From: Oscillospiraceae bacterium
Lineage (GTDB): Bacteria; Bacillota; Clostridia; Oscillospirales; Ruminococcaceae
Reading direction: 5' to 3'
Assembly (NCBI GenBank): GCA_031284525.1
Contig: JAISZR010000002.1
Coordinates: 1-42,844 of the forward strand
Length of the DNA stretch: 42,844 nucleotides
A program made the translations under genes and the position numbers. Numbering within the stretch: position 1 is the stretch's first letter; each line of letters starts with the position of its first letter. Positions 34,140 to 42,135 of this stretch are shown here, in pieces. A model generated the notes under the pieces. It was given only the letters and a program-made list of their open reading frames with translations. It had not been told where the DNA came from and searched no databases.

Positions 34140-34176
34140 AAAAACTTTGATACGCGGCTCAAACGGCCGCACAAGG
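34140..34176 (-). promoter_or_regulatory. Hairpin with T-run in the leader of the exported protein gene
   Basis: Between promoter and start codon, GCGGC/GCCGC with a 7-base loop is followed by about 9 bases and then a run of seven to eight T on the minus strand. This resembles a weak attenuator, but the gap between stem and T-run is larger than usual. Confidence 0.35.
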
Positions 34177-34209
34177 ACGCCCCCAAAAAACACCCCCCTG
34201 AACACCTGT

Positions 34210-34238
34210 ATTATACACTAACCACACTGAAATGCCAA
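34210..34238 (-). promoter_or_regulatory. Promoter of the exported acidic protein gene
   Basis: On the minus strand TTGGCA (34233-34238), a 17-base spacer and TATAAT (34210-34215) lie about 80 bases before the start codon. Confidence 0.75.
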
Positions 34239-34523
34239 CCTTCTTAATTCTAATTTTACTACTTGTTCTTTTTTTGTTCATTTATCTTTGTACCCTTCAG
34301 CAATTAATTCCACAAAGTATGTCATTTATCCACAATAAATGAGAATCGGCAAGCCATCCACCAGTGAATCTTTTTGTTTAAAAAGGGGTAATCATGACAC
34401 CAAATGCAAGTTCCTGATACACGCCCTTGAACCTAGCAAAAACAAAAATGTGAATGAAGAAGCGAATGCATCTAACAAACCAGCATGCAGAGCCACAAAA
34501 AACAGTTTACATAACAAGCAACA
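34239..34523. other. Non-coding stretch between promoter and tRNA-Tyr
   Basis: No gene was found. The only open frame here runs antisense through tRNA-Tyr and has no ribosome-binding site. A T6 run lies about 25 bases after tRNA-Tyr on the minus strand but without a convincing hairpin. Confidence 0.3.
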
Positions 34524-34608
34524 TGGTGGGAGAAGGTGGATTCGAACCACCGAAGCTAACAGCAACAGATTTACAGTCTGCTCCCTTTGACCGCTCGGGA
34601 ATTCTCCC
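34524..34608 (-). tRNA. tRNA-Tyr (anticodon GTA)
   Basis: An 85-base class II tRNA with acceptor GGGAGAA/TTCTCCC, A73, an encoded CCA, a long variable arm, and anticodon arm CAGA-CTGTAAA-TCTG. Confidence 0.95.
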
Positions 34609-34614
34609 ATAAAA

Positions 34615-34690
34615 TGGAGCTGGCGAAGGGGTTTGAACCCCCGACCTGCTGATTACAAATCAGCCGCTCTGCCAACTGAGCTACACCAGC
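34615..34690 (-). tRNA. tRNA-Thr (anticodon TGT)
   Basis: The acceptor is GCTGGTG/CGCCAGC with U73 and encoded CCA; the anticodon arm is GCTGA-TTTGTAA-TCAGC. It precedes tRNA-Tyr by 6 bases on the same transcript. Confidence 0.95.
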
Positions 34691-34779
34691 CTACCAACTA
34701 ATACATCTACACAAAGCAATTCGCCGACCTTTATGGTCAACACATTTTCACATGAAACGGGAAACTTGCCCTGCCAATC

Positions 34780-34807
34780 ATTATATCAAAAAGCCACCTT
34801 TTGTCAA
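34780..34807 (-). promoter_or_regulatory. Promoter of the Thr-Tyr tRNA pair
   Basis: On the minus strand TTGACA (34802-34807), a 16-base spacer and TATAAT (34780-34785); tRNA-Thr begins about 90 bases downstream. Confidence 0.75.
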
Positions 34808-34868
34808 CCACCCCAAGATGATTTTCAATAAACCCTTAAATTAAACCCTAGGTAATTTCAGTTAGGAC

Positions 34869-34898
34869 TTGAAGCTCTGACTAAAAATGTGGTACAAT
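34869..34898 (+). promoter_or_regulatory. Promoter of the secD operon
   Basis: TTGAAG (34869-34874), an 18-base spacer and TACAAT (34893-34898) lie 40 bases before secD. GGAGG sits 8 bases before the secD ATG. Confidence 0.7.
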
Positions 34899-34937
34899 GT
34901 GAAAGTAAAAGTTTGAGTGGATTTTGGAGGACTAGTA

Positions 34938-36344
34938 ATGAGAAGGGTCGGAAAGTCTGTTTTCTTTTTTATTGCAGCAATAATTTTAGGGTCGTTTTGG
35001 CTCTCTCTTTCGGGGATTCAAAGAAGGTGGGGAGATGTCATTGTAACGCATGTCAAGGGATTTTCTGAACTGCGGTTTGGCCTTGACATCGGTGGCGGCA
35101 TAGGTGTCACATTCAGACCAGAATCCGGAACGAAACCGAGCGAAAAGGATATGCTTGCCATCAAAACTATACTCAAACGAAGGTTGCTTGACAAAAATGT
35201 AACAGATGGCAATATACACACAGATTTCTCCCAAAACAAGATTGTTGCCCGGCTTCCCTATGAGAAATTTGACGAGGATTGCGATACAGAAACTGTTGCT
35301 GAAAAACTTGCAAGGAAGACGGTAATCACCTTCCGCGAAAAAAATGAAAGAGATGAGAGTGGAAAGCCCAAAGGGGATACGCTTGAGCATGTGATCATCA
35401 CTGGAGCAGACATTACAAAGGCAAAACTTGGGATCCACAAAAAAAAGGCGTGGATTCTGATGGAGCTGGGAAAAGAAGGGGCAAAAAAATTCAAAGAAGC
35501 TGCAGAAAAACTTTCCCAAAAGGGTGACCAGGTCTCAATGTGGTTGGATGACACGCTCATCGCTCCGATAAGGTTGGACAGTAAACTGCCAGACGATAAA
35601 CTTTACATAGGAGAATTCCCCAACGTTGAAGAAACAAGGGACATAGTAAACATGATAAACGCGGGGCCATTGCCATTTAAGTTGGTTCTTGGAAGTGTCA
35701 GCGAGATAGGACCGACATTGGGGCCAAATACGCCGGAAACCGTATTAACAGCAATGCTTATCCTATTGGCCTGCATTGCGATTGCTATGATACTACGTTA
35801 CAAAGTCCCCGGAATGGTTTACACGCTCACCATGATTGGTCATATCGCCCTGTTTTTGGCTGTTTTAACCGGGTTTTTCCCAGAATCGCAGGGGTTTGCC
35901 TTGACGTTGCCAATAATCATCGGAATTGTTATTTCCCTAGGCATAGGCATAAGTTCCAATTCTATTTTATTCGAACGAATTAAAAAAGAACTTGCAAACG
36001 GGAGAACAGTAAAAGGTGCAATTGATTTCAGCGTGCAAAAAAGAAGGGCCCGTGTCTTGATTGGCAACTCCCTTATTTTGATTGTTGCAACAGTAGTTGT
36101 CGGTTGCTTTGGACCCCGGTCGGGCATGTTAGGCAAAATATTTCAACCGGTGTTGGAGTTGCTTGGTTTGGCTACGACTGCAATATCTGGAACGGTATAT
36201 TCGCTCGGATATATCCTTCTGGTCGGCTCAATTTCGAACATCTTGCTGGGAACTGGAATTTCAAGTCTGATGCTAAAATCACTTGCTAGGATCAAAGCTC
36301 TCAAAGATCCGAGGCTTTATGGAGGTAAACGGGATGCAGAATAA
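34938..36344 (+). CDS. secD: Protein translocase subunit SecD, divergent
   Basis: Membrane protein that with SecF uses the proton-motive force to aid release of exported proteins. The 468-residue protein has an N-terminal membrane segment, FGLDIGGG, a large external P1 domain, INAGPLPFKLVLGSVSEIGPTLG, and five further membrane segments. In the fourth, the normally invariant (V/M)DANxLIxERI reads GIGISSNSILFERI, so the aspartate essential for proton coupling is Ser339. No secF follows. ATG at 34938 has GGAGG 8 bases upstream; the frame to 34917 is longer without such a site. The gene overlaps the next start by 11 bases. Confidence 0.92.
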   Translation: MRRVGKSVFFFIAAIILGSFWLSLSGIQRRWGDVIVTHVKGFSELRFGLDIGGGIGVTFRPESGTKPSEKDMLAIKTILKRRLLDKNVTDGNIHTDFSQNKIVARLPYEKFDEDCDTETVAEKLARKTVITFREKNERDESGKPKGDTLEHVIITGADITKAKLGIHKKKAWILMELGKEGAKKFKEAAEKLSQKGDQVSMWLDDTLIAPIRLDSKLPDDKLYIGEFPNVEETRDIVNMINAGPLPFKLVLGSVSEIGPTLGPNTPETVLTAMLILLACIAIAMILRYKVPGMVYTLTMIGHIALFLAVLTGFFPESQGFALTLPIIIGIVISLGIGISSNSILFERIKKELANGRTVKGAIDFSVQKRRARVLIGNSLILIVATVVVGCFGPRSGMLGKIFQPVLELLGLATTAISGTVYSLGYILLVGSISNILLGTGISSLMLKSLARIKALKDPRLYGGKRDAE

Positions 36345-37521
36345 TACCCAGACCCATTCTGCAAGACTTAAGACTTGGCCAATTCGGACCCTTTTGTGGG
36401 TTCTGCTGGTTGTGTTACATCTCACAATTGGCCCAAAGCTTTACCCCCAAATGGCAGGCAGTTCGCATTCATATTCTTCAAAAGATGCTAAAATTGACAC
36501 AAGCAAAACGAAAACGCAAAAGGCAAACGACGCCGCAACAACGGGGACAAGGGGAACTTTTACCCTCGTAAGTCAAGATATCACGAAGATGCGCGTTGGA
36601 GCCATTGTCAATGCCGCCAACACGGACCTGCGGATGGGCAGCGGCGTGTGCGGGGCAATCTTCAAAGCAGCCGGCGAAAAAAAACTACAAGCAGCTTGTG
36701 ACAAACTATCGCCGATTCGCACAGGCGAAGCGGTCATCACTCCGGGATTCGAGCTGCCCGCGAAGTATGTTATTCACACCGCAGGTCCGGTGTATGATCA
36801 ATGGAGCAAACAACAAAGCGAAACTCTCCTGCGGTCGTGTTACACAGGTAGTCTGAGTCTTGCAGCCAAAAATAAGTGTAACAGCATCGCATTCCCTTTG
36901 ATCTCGAGTGGTATTTATGGTTACCCAAAAAAGGAGTCTCTGACAGTCGCAGCTTCCGCCATCGCCGACTGGCTGAAGGAAGGAGAACTCGATGTCTATC
37001 TCTCGGTGTTCGACAAAGAGGCATTGGACATCAGCGAGGAGTTGCTCACTGGTCTCGAAAGTTACATCGATGAGAATTATGTGGGTGCACACAAAACCCG
37101 CGCAGGGAAGCAACGCAGCACTGAGAAAAAAGCTCCATCAGGTGCCCTTGGTGGCACGGCCGGCAAGCGCAACGAGACTTTCTCGGCTGCTCTCCTGCGA
37201 CTGATTGGTGCAAAAGGTAAAAAGGATGTTGATGTATACAAAAAAGCAAACATAGGGGTTAAGCGCGGCCGCAAACTCTTCTCCAAGATCAGAACAACAA
37301 AAGGCCACACGCCGAGCAAACGCACAGTTATCGCCCTCGCCGTCGCTTTGGAGCTGACTCTACCCGAGACGACTTATTTATTAGAACGAGCAGGGTTCCC
37401 CTTGTCCCACAGCCAGATGTTCGATGTAATAGTCGAATACTTCATTGTAAACGGCAAATACAATATTTTTGAGATAAACGAAGTACTATTTAAATACGAC
37501 CAGCCGTTACTTGGAGGATGA
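36334..37521 (+). CDS. Membrane-anchored macrodomain protein with a C-terminal HTH-like domain
   Basis: A 395-residue protein at the position where secF is expected. A cytoplasmic N-terminus and one membrane segment (about 17-34) lead through a Ser/Thr/Lys-rich linker to a macrodomain (about 75-235; VNAANTDL, GSGVCGAIFKAAG, YVIHTAGPVY, PLISSGIYGYP), a fold that binds ADP-ribose. The C-terminal ~115 residues (from TFSAALLRLIGAKG to YDQPLLGG) match the HTH-like tail of clostridial soluble macrodomain proteins, with a short insertion at NIGVKRGRKLF. ATG at 36334 follows GGAGGT by 7 bases. The gene is visibly richer in G+C than its neighbours, suggesting acquisition. Confidence 0.82.
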   Translation: MQNNTQTHSARLKTWPIRTLLWVLLVVLHLTIGPKLYPQMAGSSHSYSSKDAKIDTSKTKTQKANDAATTGTRGTFTLVSQDITKMRVGAIVNAANTDLRMGSGVCGAIFKAAGEKKLQAACDKLSPIRTGEAVITPGFELPAKYVIHTAGPVYDQWSKQQSETLLRSCYTGSLSLAAKNKCNSIAFPLISSGIYGYPKKESLTVAASAIADWLKEGELDVYLSVFDKEALDISEELLTGLESYIDENYVGAHKTRAGKQRSTEKKAPSGALGGTAGKRNETFSAALLRLIGAKGKKDVDVYKKANIGVKRGRKLFSKIRTTKGHTPSKRTVIALAVALELTLPETTYLLERAGFPLSHSQMFDVIVEYFIVNGKYNIFEINEVLFKYDQPLLGG

Positions 37522-37523
37522 TA

Positions 37524-37784
37524 GTGGAAATTCTAACGGTAAACATCAGTCCGCGCAATGGACGAGAGGTTGCGCTGTTTGGGTTTAGCGGTGAAATTAC
37601 ATTGATCTTGTTGATCATTCTTTGGAAGGTGCCCTCGGCTGCGTTAATCGTATCGCCGTTTAGAAAGTGTTTCCGTGCGAAGACAGAAAGGAAAAACAAG
37701 CAAATTAAGCAAAAAGAGGAACAGCAGTCTATCGAGTTAAATATTGATTTGATGGAGGCGCGATTCTCTGAAAGAGGCCCTTGA
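37524..37784 (+). CDS. Small membrane protein of unknown function
   Basis: An 86-residue protein with a hydrophobic segment at about residues 20-43 (FSGEITLILLIILWKVPSAALIV) and a very basic, then Gln/Glu-rich C-terminus. GTG at 37524 is chosen because GGAGG lies 6 bases upstream; the ATG at 37518 has no spacing. It starts 3 bases after the macrodomain gene and overlaps the next start by one base, so it is part of the operon. I do not recognise a family. Confidence 0.6.
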   Translation: MEILTVNISPRNGREVALFGFSGEITLILLIILWKVPSAALIVSPFRKCFRAKTERKNKQIKQKEEQQSIELNIDLMEARFSERGP

Positions 37785-38389
37785 TGGTATGGAATATTCT
37801 CCTTCTGATGTTGCTACTAATGCTTTTGATCCCTGTGCGGTTAGATATAGAGTATGATGACCGACTCACAGTAAGTTTCCGTTGTTTTGGGATAAAAAAA
37901 GACGTGGGTCGCCACAAAACTGAAAAGTCAGCAGAGAAGAAGATGGGTGACAAATCCGCAGATGAAAAGACAAAAAAAAATAAGCGGGCCGAAGTTAAAA
38001 CCCGCTTTCTCGAAGGGGCCAAAGCCGGGGTGAGTTTTTGGGGAACAAGGTTGAAGGCTTATTCTAAGTTGCTTAGGATGACAATTAAAACTTGTTGCAA
38101 ACTCAAGACTATCAAGTTGACCGGCAATTTGTTTTGCATAGATGTGGCCCTAACAGGCTTGGTATTTGGCCTGATTAATTCTATTTTGGCAACTTTAAAG
38201 CCGCGTAAATGCGTCGATGTCACGATTGTCCCGGGATTTGTGGATCAAAAGACAAATGTGAAATTTTTCTTCTCGGCATACGTTTGGTTGGCAGGGTTGG
38301 TGTGTTGGATCGTTATCCTAGTGGTAAAATTTTTGATAGATTTGGTTCATTTTAAGAAAGTTGGGCGTGAAAAGCCCGGAAAGGAGTGA
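37784..38389 (+). CDS. DUF2953-like membrane protein
   Basis: A 201-residue protein with an N-terminal membrane segment, then IPVRLDIEYDDRLTVSFRCFGIKK as in DUF2953 proteins of spore-formers (YtfI-like). A Lys-rich middle part (about 48-75) is followed by the region LKTIKLTGNLFCIDVALTGLVFGLINS and a C-terminal membrane segment (AYVWLAGLVCWIVILVVKFL). The function is unknown; in Bacilli relatives sit next to a spore-germination gene. ATG at 37784 overlaps the preceding stop; GAAAGAGG lies about 6 bases upstream. Confidence 0.7.
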   Translation: MVWNILLLMLLLMLLIPVRLDIEYDDRLTVSFRCFGIKKDVGRHKTEKSAEKKMGDKSADEKTKKNKRAEVKTRFLEGAKAGVSFWGTRLKAYSKLLRMTIKTCCKLKTIKLTGNLFCIDVALTGLVFGLINSILATLKPRKCVDVTIVPGFVDQKTNVKFFFSAYVWLAGLVCWIVILVVKFLIDLVHFKKVGREKPGKE

Positions 38390-38394
38390 TCATC

Positions 38395-39015
38395 TTGTAT
38401 TTGGAATTAACAGATGTAGAAAACGAAAAACTGAGCAGTTACAGGGAAAGCATCAAAAAACTAATGTCTGCAAAGAGATATCAGCACTCGCTCGCCGTTG
38501 AGGAGCAAGCCTACAAGCTTGCCCAGATTCATGGCGGAGATGTTGCAAGATCAGTGACTGCCGCGCTGTTACATGATGTCGCCAGAGATATGGAACCTGA
38601 GAAGCAACTTGCACTGATTGAAAAACATAAGATTTCTTTTGCCGAAAGTGAAAAAAAAGAAAGGGCACTTTGGCATGCAGGGGCTGGCGCGGTATATGTC
38701 CAAGAGTGCCTAGGTATTGGAGACGAAGAAATTATCGGAGCCATTTTACATCACACATCGGGTTGCGCCAATATGAATCTAACTGAAAAAATCGTGTTTG
38801 TTGCCGATAAAGTCTCCAAAGACCGAAATTTTGAGGCTGTGGCTAAGGAAAGAAAAAAAGCTGAAAGCAGTTTGGAAGATGTGATCTTTAAATATGTTAA
38901 AAACATGGTTTCGTCACTCGTTGCAAGGAACAGGCACGTATCGCAAAAAACACTTGAAACATACAATCATTACAGGGAGAAGATAACAAAGCAAAAAATA
39001 TCGATAGCATCCTGA
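38395..39015 (+). CDS. yqeK: HD-domain phosphohydrolase YqeK (diadenosine tetraphosphatase type)
   Basis: A 206-residue HD-family hydrolase; characterised YqeK proteins hydrolyse Ap4A symmetrically to ADP. The motifs are RYQHSLAVEE, the HD pair in AALLHDVARDM, a histidine in ALWHAGAG and AILHHTSG, and IVFVADKVSKDR. TTG at 38395 is about 9 bases after AAGGAG and is preferred over GTG at 38386, which has none. Usually nadD and rsfS are neighbours; neither is here. tRNA-Arg follows after 10 bases. Confidence 0.9.
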   Translation: MYLELTDVENEKLSSYRESIKKLMSAKRYQHSLAVEEQAYKLAQIHGGDVARSVTAALLHDVARDMEPEKQLALIEKHKISFAESEKKERALWHAGAGAVYVQECLGIGDEEIIGAILHHTSGCANMNLTEKIVFVADKVSKDRNFEAVAKERKKAESSLEDVIFKYVKNMVSSLVARNRHVSQKTLETYNHYREKITKQKISIAS

Positions 39016-39025
39016 AATTTTTCTT

Positions 39026-39102
39026 CTGCCCATAGCTCAGCAGGATAGAGCGAACGCCTCCTAAGCGTTAGGCCAGAGGTTCGAATCCTCTTGGGCAGGC
39101 CA
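39026..39102 (+). tRNA. tRNA-Arg (anticodon CCT)
   Basis: The acceptor is CTGCCCA/TGGGCAG with G73 and encoded CCA; the anticodon arm is AACGC-CTCCTAA-GCGTT. It starts 10 bases after yqeK and may be read through from it. Confidence 0.95.
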
Positions 39103-39128
39103 GTAAATCGAGCAACAAGAGATGCCCC

Positions 39129-39770
39129 TTACTCCACAATTTCCCTTATTCTCTCCTTTACGTTTTCCGCATTGTTGTCATGCAACAGCGGTATCAGCTT
39201 ATTTATTTCTTCGATGGGTAAATTCCACCATTCTAATTTTAACATTAGTCCAATTAATTCTTCGTCAAATCTCCTGCGGATGACCTTTGCCGGATTTCCG
39301 GCCACTATTGTATAGGGTTCCACATCACTTCCCACAACGCTTTTCATCCCAATTATTGCCCCATCTCCTATCCTCACTCCGGGCAATATTGTGGCATCTT
39401 GACCTATCCATACATCGTTCCCAACAATGGTATCCCCTTTTACTGGGAGTTTATCCAGCGAAGGCACACTTTCGTCCCATTTTTCAAAAATGTAAAAGGG
39501 GAAAGTTGAAACACAACCCATCTGATGATTTGCACCATTCATCACAAATTCCACCCCGGACGCTATTTGACAAAATCTTCCAATAACCAGTCTGTCATTA
39601 TAAAATTCATAAAAGTGAGTGACATGCTTTTCGAAATCAATATCGCTAAAATAAGTAAAATCCCCAACAACTATATTCTTGTTTTTAATTGTAGGTTTTA
39701 CATATGTTACAGTATTTACGTTGGGGACAGGAAACATAACATCGGGGTCGGGTAACGGTCTGCTTTCCAT
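39129..39770 (-). CDS. Hexapeptide-repeat acetyltransferase (CatB/Vat-like)
   Basis: A 213-residue left-handed beta-helix acetyltransferase of the xenobiotic acetyltransferase group. Features are DFTYFSDIDFEKHV, FCQIASGVEFVMNGANHQM with the catalytic histidine, FPFYIFEKW, GNDVWIGQDATILPGVRIGDGAIIGMKSVVGSDV and VAGNPAKVIRRRF. Family members modify chloramphenicol or streptogramin A, but many housekeeping homologues exist, so a resistance role is not implied. GGAGGG lies 5 bases before ATG. It converges with tRNA-Arg. Confidence 0.88.
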   Translation of the reverse strand: MESRPLPDPDVMFPVPNVNTVTYVKPTIKNKNIVVGDFTYFSDIDFEKHVTHFYEFYNDRLVIGRFCQIASGVEFVMNGANHQMGCVSTFPFYIFEKWDESVPSLDKLPVKGDTIVGNDVWIGQDATILPGVRIGDGAIIGMKSVVGSDVEPYTIVAGNPAKVIRRRFDEELIGLMLKLEWWNLPIEEINKLIPLLHDNNAENVKERIREIVE

Positions 39771-39848
39771 TGATACCCTCCAATAATATTTTGTGTCTTC
39801 ATCTTGGACATATTTGCATCTCAGTCAAAAGCCGGCTACAAACAAAGA

Positions 39849-39900
39849 AGAGGCACCCATCGCCCGCAATGCACTCGAGATATGCGCGGGTGGCACCTCT
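39849..39900 (-). terminator. Terminator of tRNA-Val
   Basis: On the minus strand a long imperfect hairpin closes with AGAGG/CCTCT, contains ACCC/GGGT and CCGC/GCGG helices, and is followed by TTCTTTGTTT. It lies 10 bases after the tRNA-Val gene. Confidence 0.6.
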
Positions 39901-39910
39901 AAACTCTATG

Positions 39911-39986
39911 TGGTGGACGATAAAGGGCTTGAACCTTTGACCTTTCGCACGTCAAGCGAATGCTCTACCAACTGAGCTAATCGTCC
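39911..39986 (-). tRNA. tRNA-Val (anticodon GAC)
   Basis: The acceptor is GGACGAT/ATCGTCC with A73 and encoded CCA; the anticodon arm is TTCGC-TTGACGT-GCGAA. A TATAAT at 40021-40026 on the minus strand is probably its -10 element; the -35 is weak. Confidence 0.93.
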
Positions 39987-40083
39987 ACTTCAAAATTTTA
40001 GATAAACCAAATCCGACCCAATTATAGTACACATGGACACTCAAAATATTAACATTAAATGAACAACACGGAAAATAATGCTG

Positions 40084-41088
40084 TCAATCGCGGTTATTTT
40101 TTGCCTCACCCACAGAAACTGCGCAGGAAACCGTTGCCCCAACCATAGGATTGTTACCCATTCCCACAAAGCCGATCATATCCACGTGTGCAGGGACAGA
40201 CGAAGAGCCAGCAAACTGAGCGTCGGCATGCATCCGTCCCATGGAATCCGTGAGTCCATATGAGGCCGGCCCTGCCCCAACGTTATCAGGGTGCAAGGTC
40301 CTTCCCGTTCCCCCGCCGGAGGCAACCGAAAAATATTTGATGTTGTTTTCAACCGTGTACTTTTTATAGATTCCCGCCACAAGATGCTGAAATCGCACAG
40401 GATTAGTCGAATTCCCGGTGATAGAAACATCCACCGACTCCTGCTTCATAATCGCAAGACCTTCCCAAACATCATTCGCCCCATAAACTCGAATCATTCT
40501 GGTTTCGCTCTCTGAAAATGCACGTTCATCCTCTGTTATCAGCCTATTTTCCTCGAAATCATACCTAGTCCTCACGTAGGTAAAACCATTCACCCTCGAG
40601 ATTATATATGCCGCATCCTTTCCAAGGCCATTTAAAATCACTCGTAAAGGGTCCCTCCTCGCTCTGTTTGCTGCTTTCACAATCCCAATCGCTCCTTCGG
40701 CGGCAGCAAAGGATTCATGCCCAGCCAAAAAACAAAAACACTTGGTTTGTTCATCAAGCAACATCGCCGCCAAGTTCCCATGTCCAAGCCCAACTTTCCG
40801 GGAATCAGCAACTGAACCCGGCACACAAAAAGCCTGTAATCCAACCCCAATCCACTTCGCAGCATCACGCACATCTGTGGCTTTTTTCAGTGCGATAGCA
40901 ACTCCCAAAACATATGCAAAAACCGCATTTTCAAAAGCAATCGGTTGAATCCCTTTGACTACTTTCTTCACATCGATGTTATGAGTCAAACAAAATCTAC
41001 CTGCGTCTTCCAAGCTAACAAAACCGAATTCTTTCAGGCAACTTTCTACCGAGGACATTCTCACTTCTTTTCCTTCAAAATCAACCAT
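40084..41088 (-). CDS. GGGtGRT family protein
   Basis: A 334-residue protein of unknown function, named for a conserved motif, here SGGGTGRTLHPDNVGAGPASYG. Other conserved stretches are GLGHGNLAAMLLD, FCFLAGHESFAAAEGAIGI and the C-terminal VDMIGFVGMGNNPMVGATVSCAV. Members occur mainly in anaerobic Firmicutes next to a NifU-like scaffold gene, as here, suggesting a role around iron-sulfur chemistry; this is by association only. AGAGGAG lies 8 bases before ATG. It starts 5 bases after the end of its partner. Confidence 0.9.
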   Translation of the reverse strand: MVDFEGKEVRMSSVESCLKEFGFVSLEDAGRFCLTHNIDVKKVVKGIQPIAFENAVFAYVLGVAIALKKATDVRDAAKWIGVGLQAFCVPGSVADSRKVGLGHGNLAAMLLDEQTKCFCFLAGHESFAAAEGAIGIVKAANRARRDPLRVILNGLGKDAAYIISRVNGFTYVRTRYDFEENRLITEDERAFSESETRMIRVYGANDVWEGLAIMKQESVDVSITGNSTNPVRFQHLVAGIYKKYTVENNIKYFSVASGGGTGRTLHPDNVGAGPASYGLTDSMGRMHADAQFAGSSSVPAHVDMIGFVGMGNNPMVGATVSCAVSVGEAKNNRD

Positions 41089-41093
41089 GTATC

Positions 41094-41786
41094 TTACTCC
41101 TCTCGCGGGTCTATATATTTCACAGCTTCATGATAACGTCCATATGTACCTAGGTTGCCTTCAAATGCGTCATTCGGGCGAACACCACATCGTATATCTT
41201 TGAGCATCTTCCCCATGTTAACAAACTTATACCCAATTATTTCATTTTGTTCATCAAGCGCCAGGTCAAGGATATATCCCTCGCCTATTTCTAGGTACCT
41301 AACCCCATTTTTCTTTGTTCCAAACACCGTACCCACTTTAGATCTGCATTCACTTCCCAGGTCAGAAAACGAGGACCCAATCGGCAACCCACCTTTGGAA
41401 AATGCCGTTTGAGTTCTGCCATAAACTAACTGTTCAAAAATCGCACGCATTGCCACATTGATCGCGTCACAAACAAGATCGGTGTTCAAAGCCTCCAAAA
41501 TAGTCTTCCCTTGCAAAATTTCCCCTGCCATTGCCGCCGAGTGCGTCATCCCAGAACAACCAATCGTCTCAATCAAAACTTCTTGGATAATCCCATCTTT
41601 AACATTGAGTGTAAGTTTGCAGGCACCTTGCTGCGGGGCGCAAGTCCCAACACCGTGCGACAACCCCGAAATATCAGAAACTTCTCTGACTTCCTGCCAA
41701 TTCCCCTCTTGAGGAATCGGTGCCGCTTTGTGATCAGGCCCCTTCGCCACACAAAACATATTTTCAACCTTGTCTGAATAAATCAT
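41094..41786 (-). CDS. NifU-like iron-sulfur cluster scaffold protein, GGGtGRT partner
   Basis: A 230-residue protein with an N-terminal IscU/NifU-like domain. Conserved cysteines lie in GVGTCAPQQGACKL, TIGCSGMTHSAAMA and TDLVCDAINVAM, followed by a family-specific C-terminal region (GVRYLEIGEGYILDLALDEQNEIIGYKFVNMGKM). It probably assembles or carries an Fe-S cluster. ATG at 41786 gives the usual MIYSDKVENMF start; AGGAGA lies 12 bases upstream, so GTG at 41789 (9 bases) is also possible, while ATG at 41798 abuts it. It forms an operon with the GGGtGRT gene. Confidence 0.9.
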   Translation of the reverse strand: MIYSDKVENMFCVAKGPDHKAAPIPQEGNWQEVREVSDISGLSHGVGTCAPQQGACKLTLNVKDGIIQEVLIETIGCSGMTHSAAMAGEILQGKTILEALNTDLVCDAINVAMRAIFEQLVYGRTQTAFSKGGLPIGSSFSDLGSECRSKVGTVFGTKKNGVRYLEIGEGYILDLALDEQNEIIGYKFVNMGKMLKDIRCGVRPNDAFEGNLGTYGRYHEAVKYIDPREE

Positions 41787-41838
41787 CACAATCACCATTC
41801 TCCTGTGGTCTCATAATCAAAAATATCTGTCGCATAGA

Positions 41839-41867
41839 ATGTTACCACAAGCCATTTACCGTGTCAA
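41839..41867 (-). promoter_or_regulatory. Promoter of the NifU-like/GGGtGRT operon
   Basis: On the minus strand TTGACA (41862-41867), a 17-base spacer and TAACAT (41839-41844). It has the same -35 and -10 hexamers as the tRNA cluster promoter at 12611-12639. Confidence 0.8.
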
Positions 41868-41894
41868 ATAATGCCCAAATCCTCACAAAATAGA

Positions 41895-42007
41895 TGAACA
41901 ACTCTGCCTACCGGATATTTTCCGCCTCATCGGTGCACCTGCCCTCCAATTTCCAGCTGAGCCGGCAACCAACCATGGCAAGCTGAATTATTTTCGAGCC
42001 ACTGGAA
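41895..42007 (+). other. Structured non-coding region upstream of the small membrane protein
   Basis: No coding frame is supported. On the plus strand CGGA/TCCG forms a hairpin near 41911-41925. TTCCAG (41951-41956) pairs with CTGGAA (42002-42007), and a CAGCT/AGCTG plus GCC/GGC hairpin with a CA-rich loop can form inside (alternatively to the outer stem). It may be a leader element or a small RNA. I could not match a known riboswitch class. Confidence 0.35.
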
Positions 42008-42135
42008 GAATCCAAGTTTGTTTTTTAAGTTCCAAGTCAAAACTAGACAAATCTCATTTTTTATGATACCATAACTGCCGACGGCGATGTTGTGGATAAA
42101 ATCTACAATAAAATCGCGTTTTGAGGAGGAACATT

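Noticed and set aside
34339..34590. 83-residue plus-strand ORF over tRNA-Tyr
   Set aside because: Antisense to tRNA-Tyr and without a ribosome-binding site.
39129..39770. Calling the hexapeptide acetyltransferase an antibiotic-resistance gene
   Set aside because: The CatB/Vat-like fold is shared by many housekeeping enzymes, and nothing around it indicates a resistance element.
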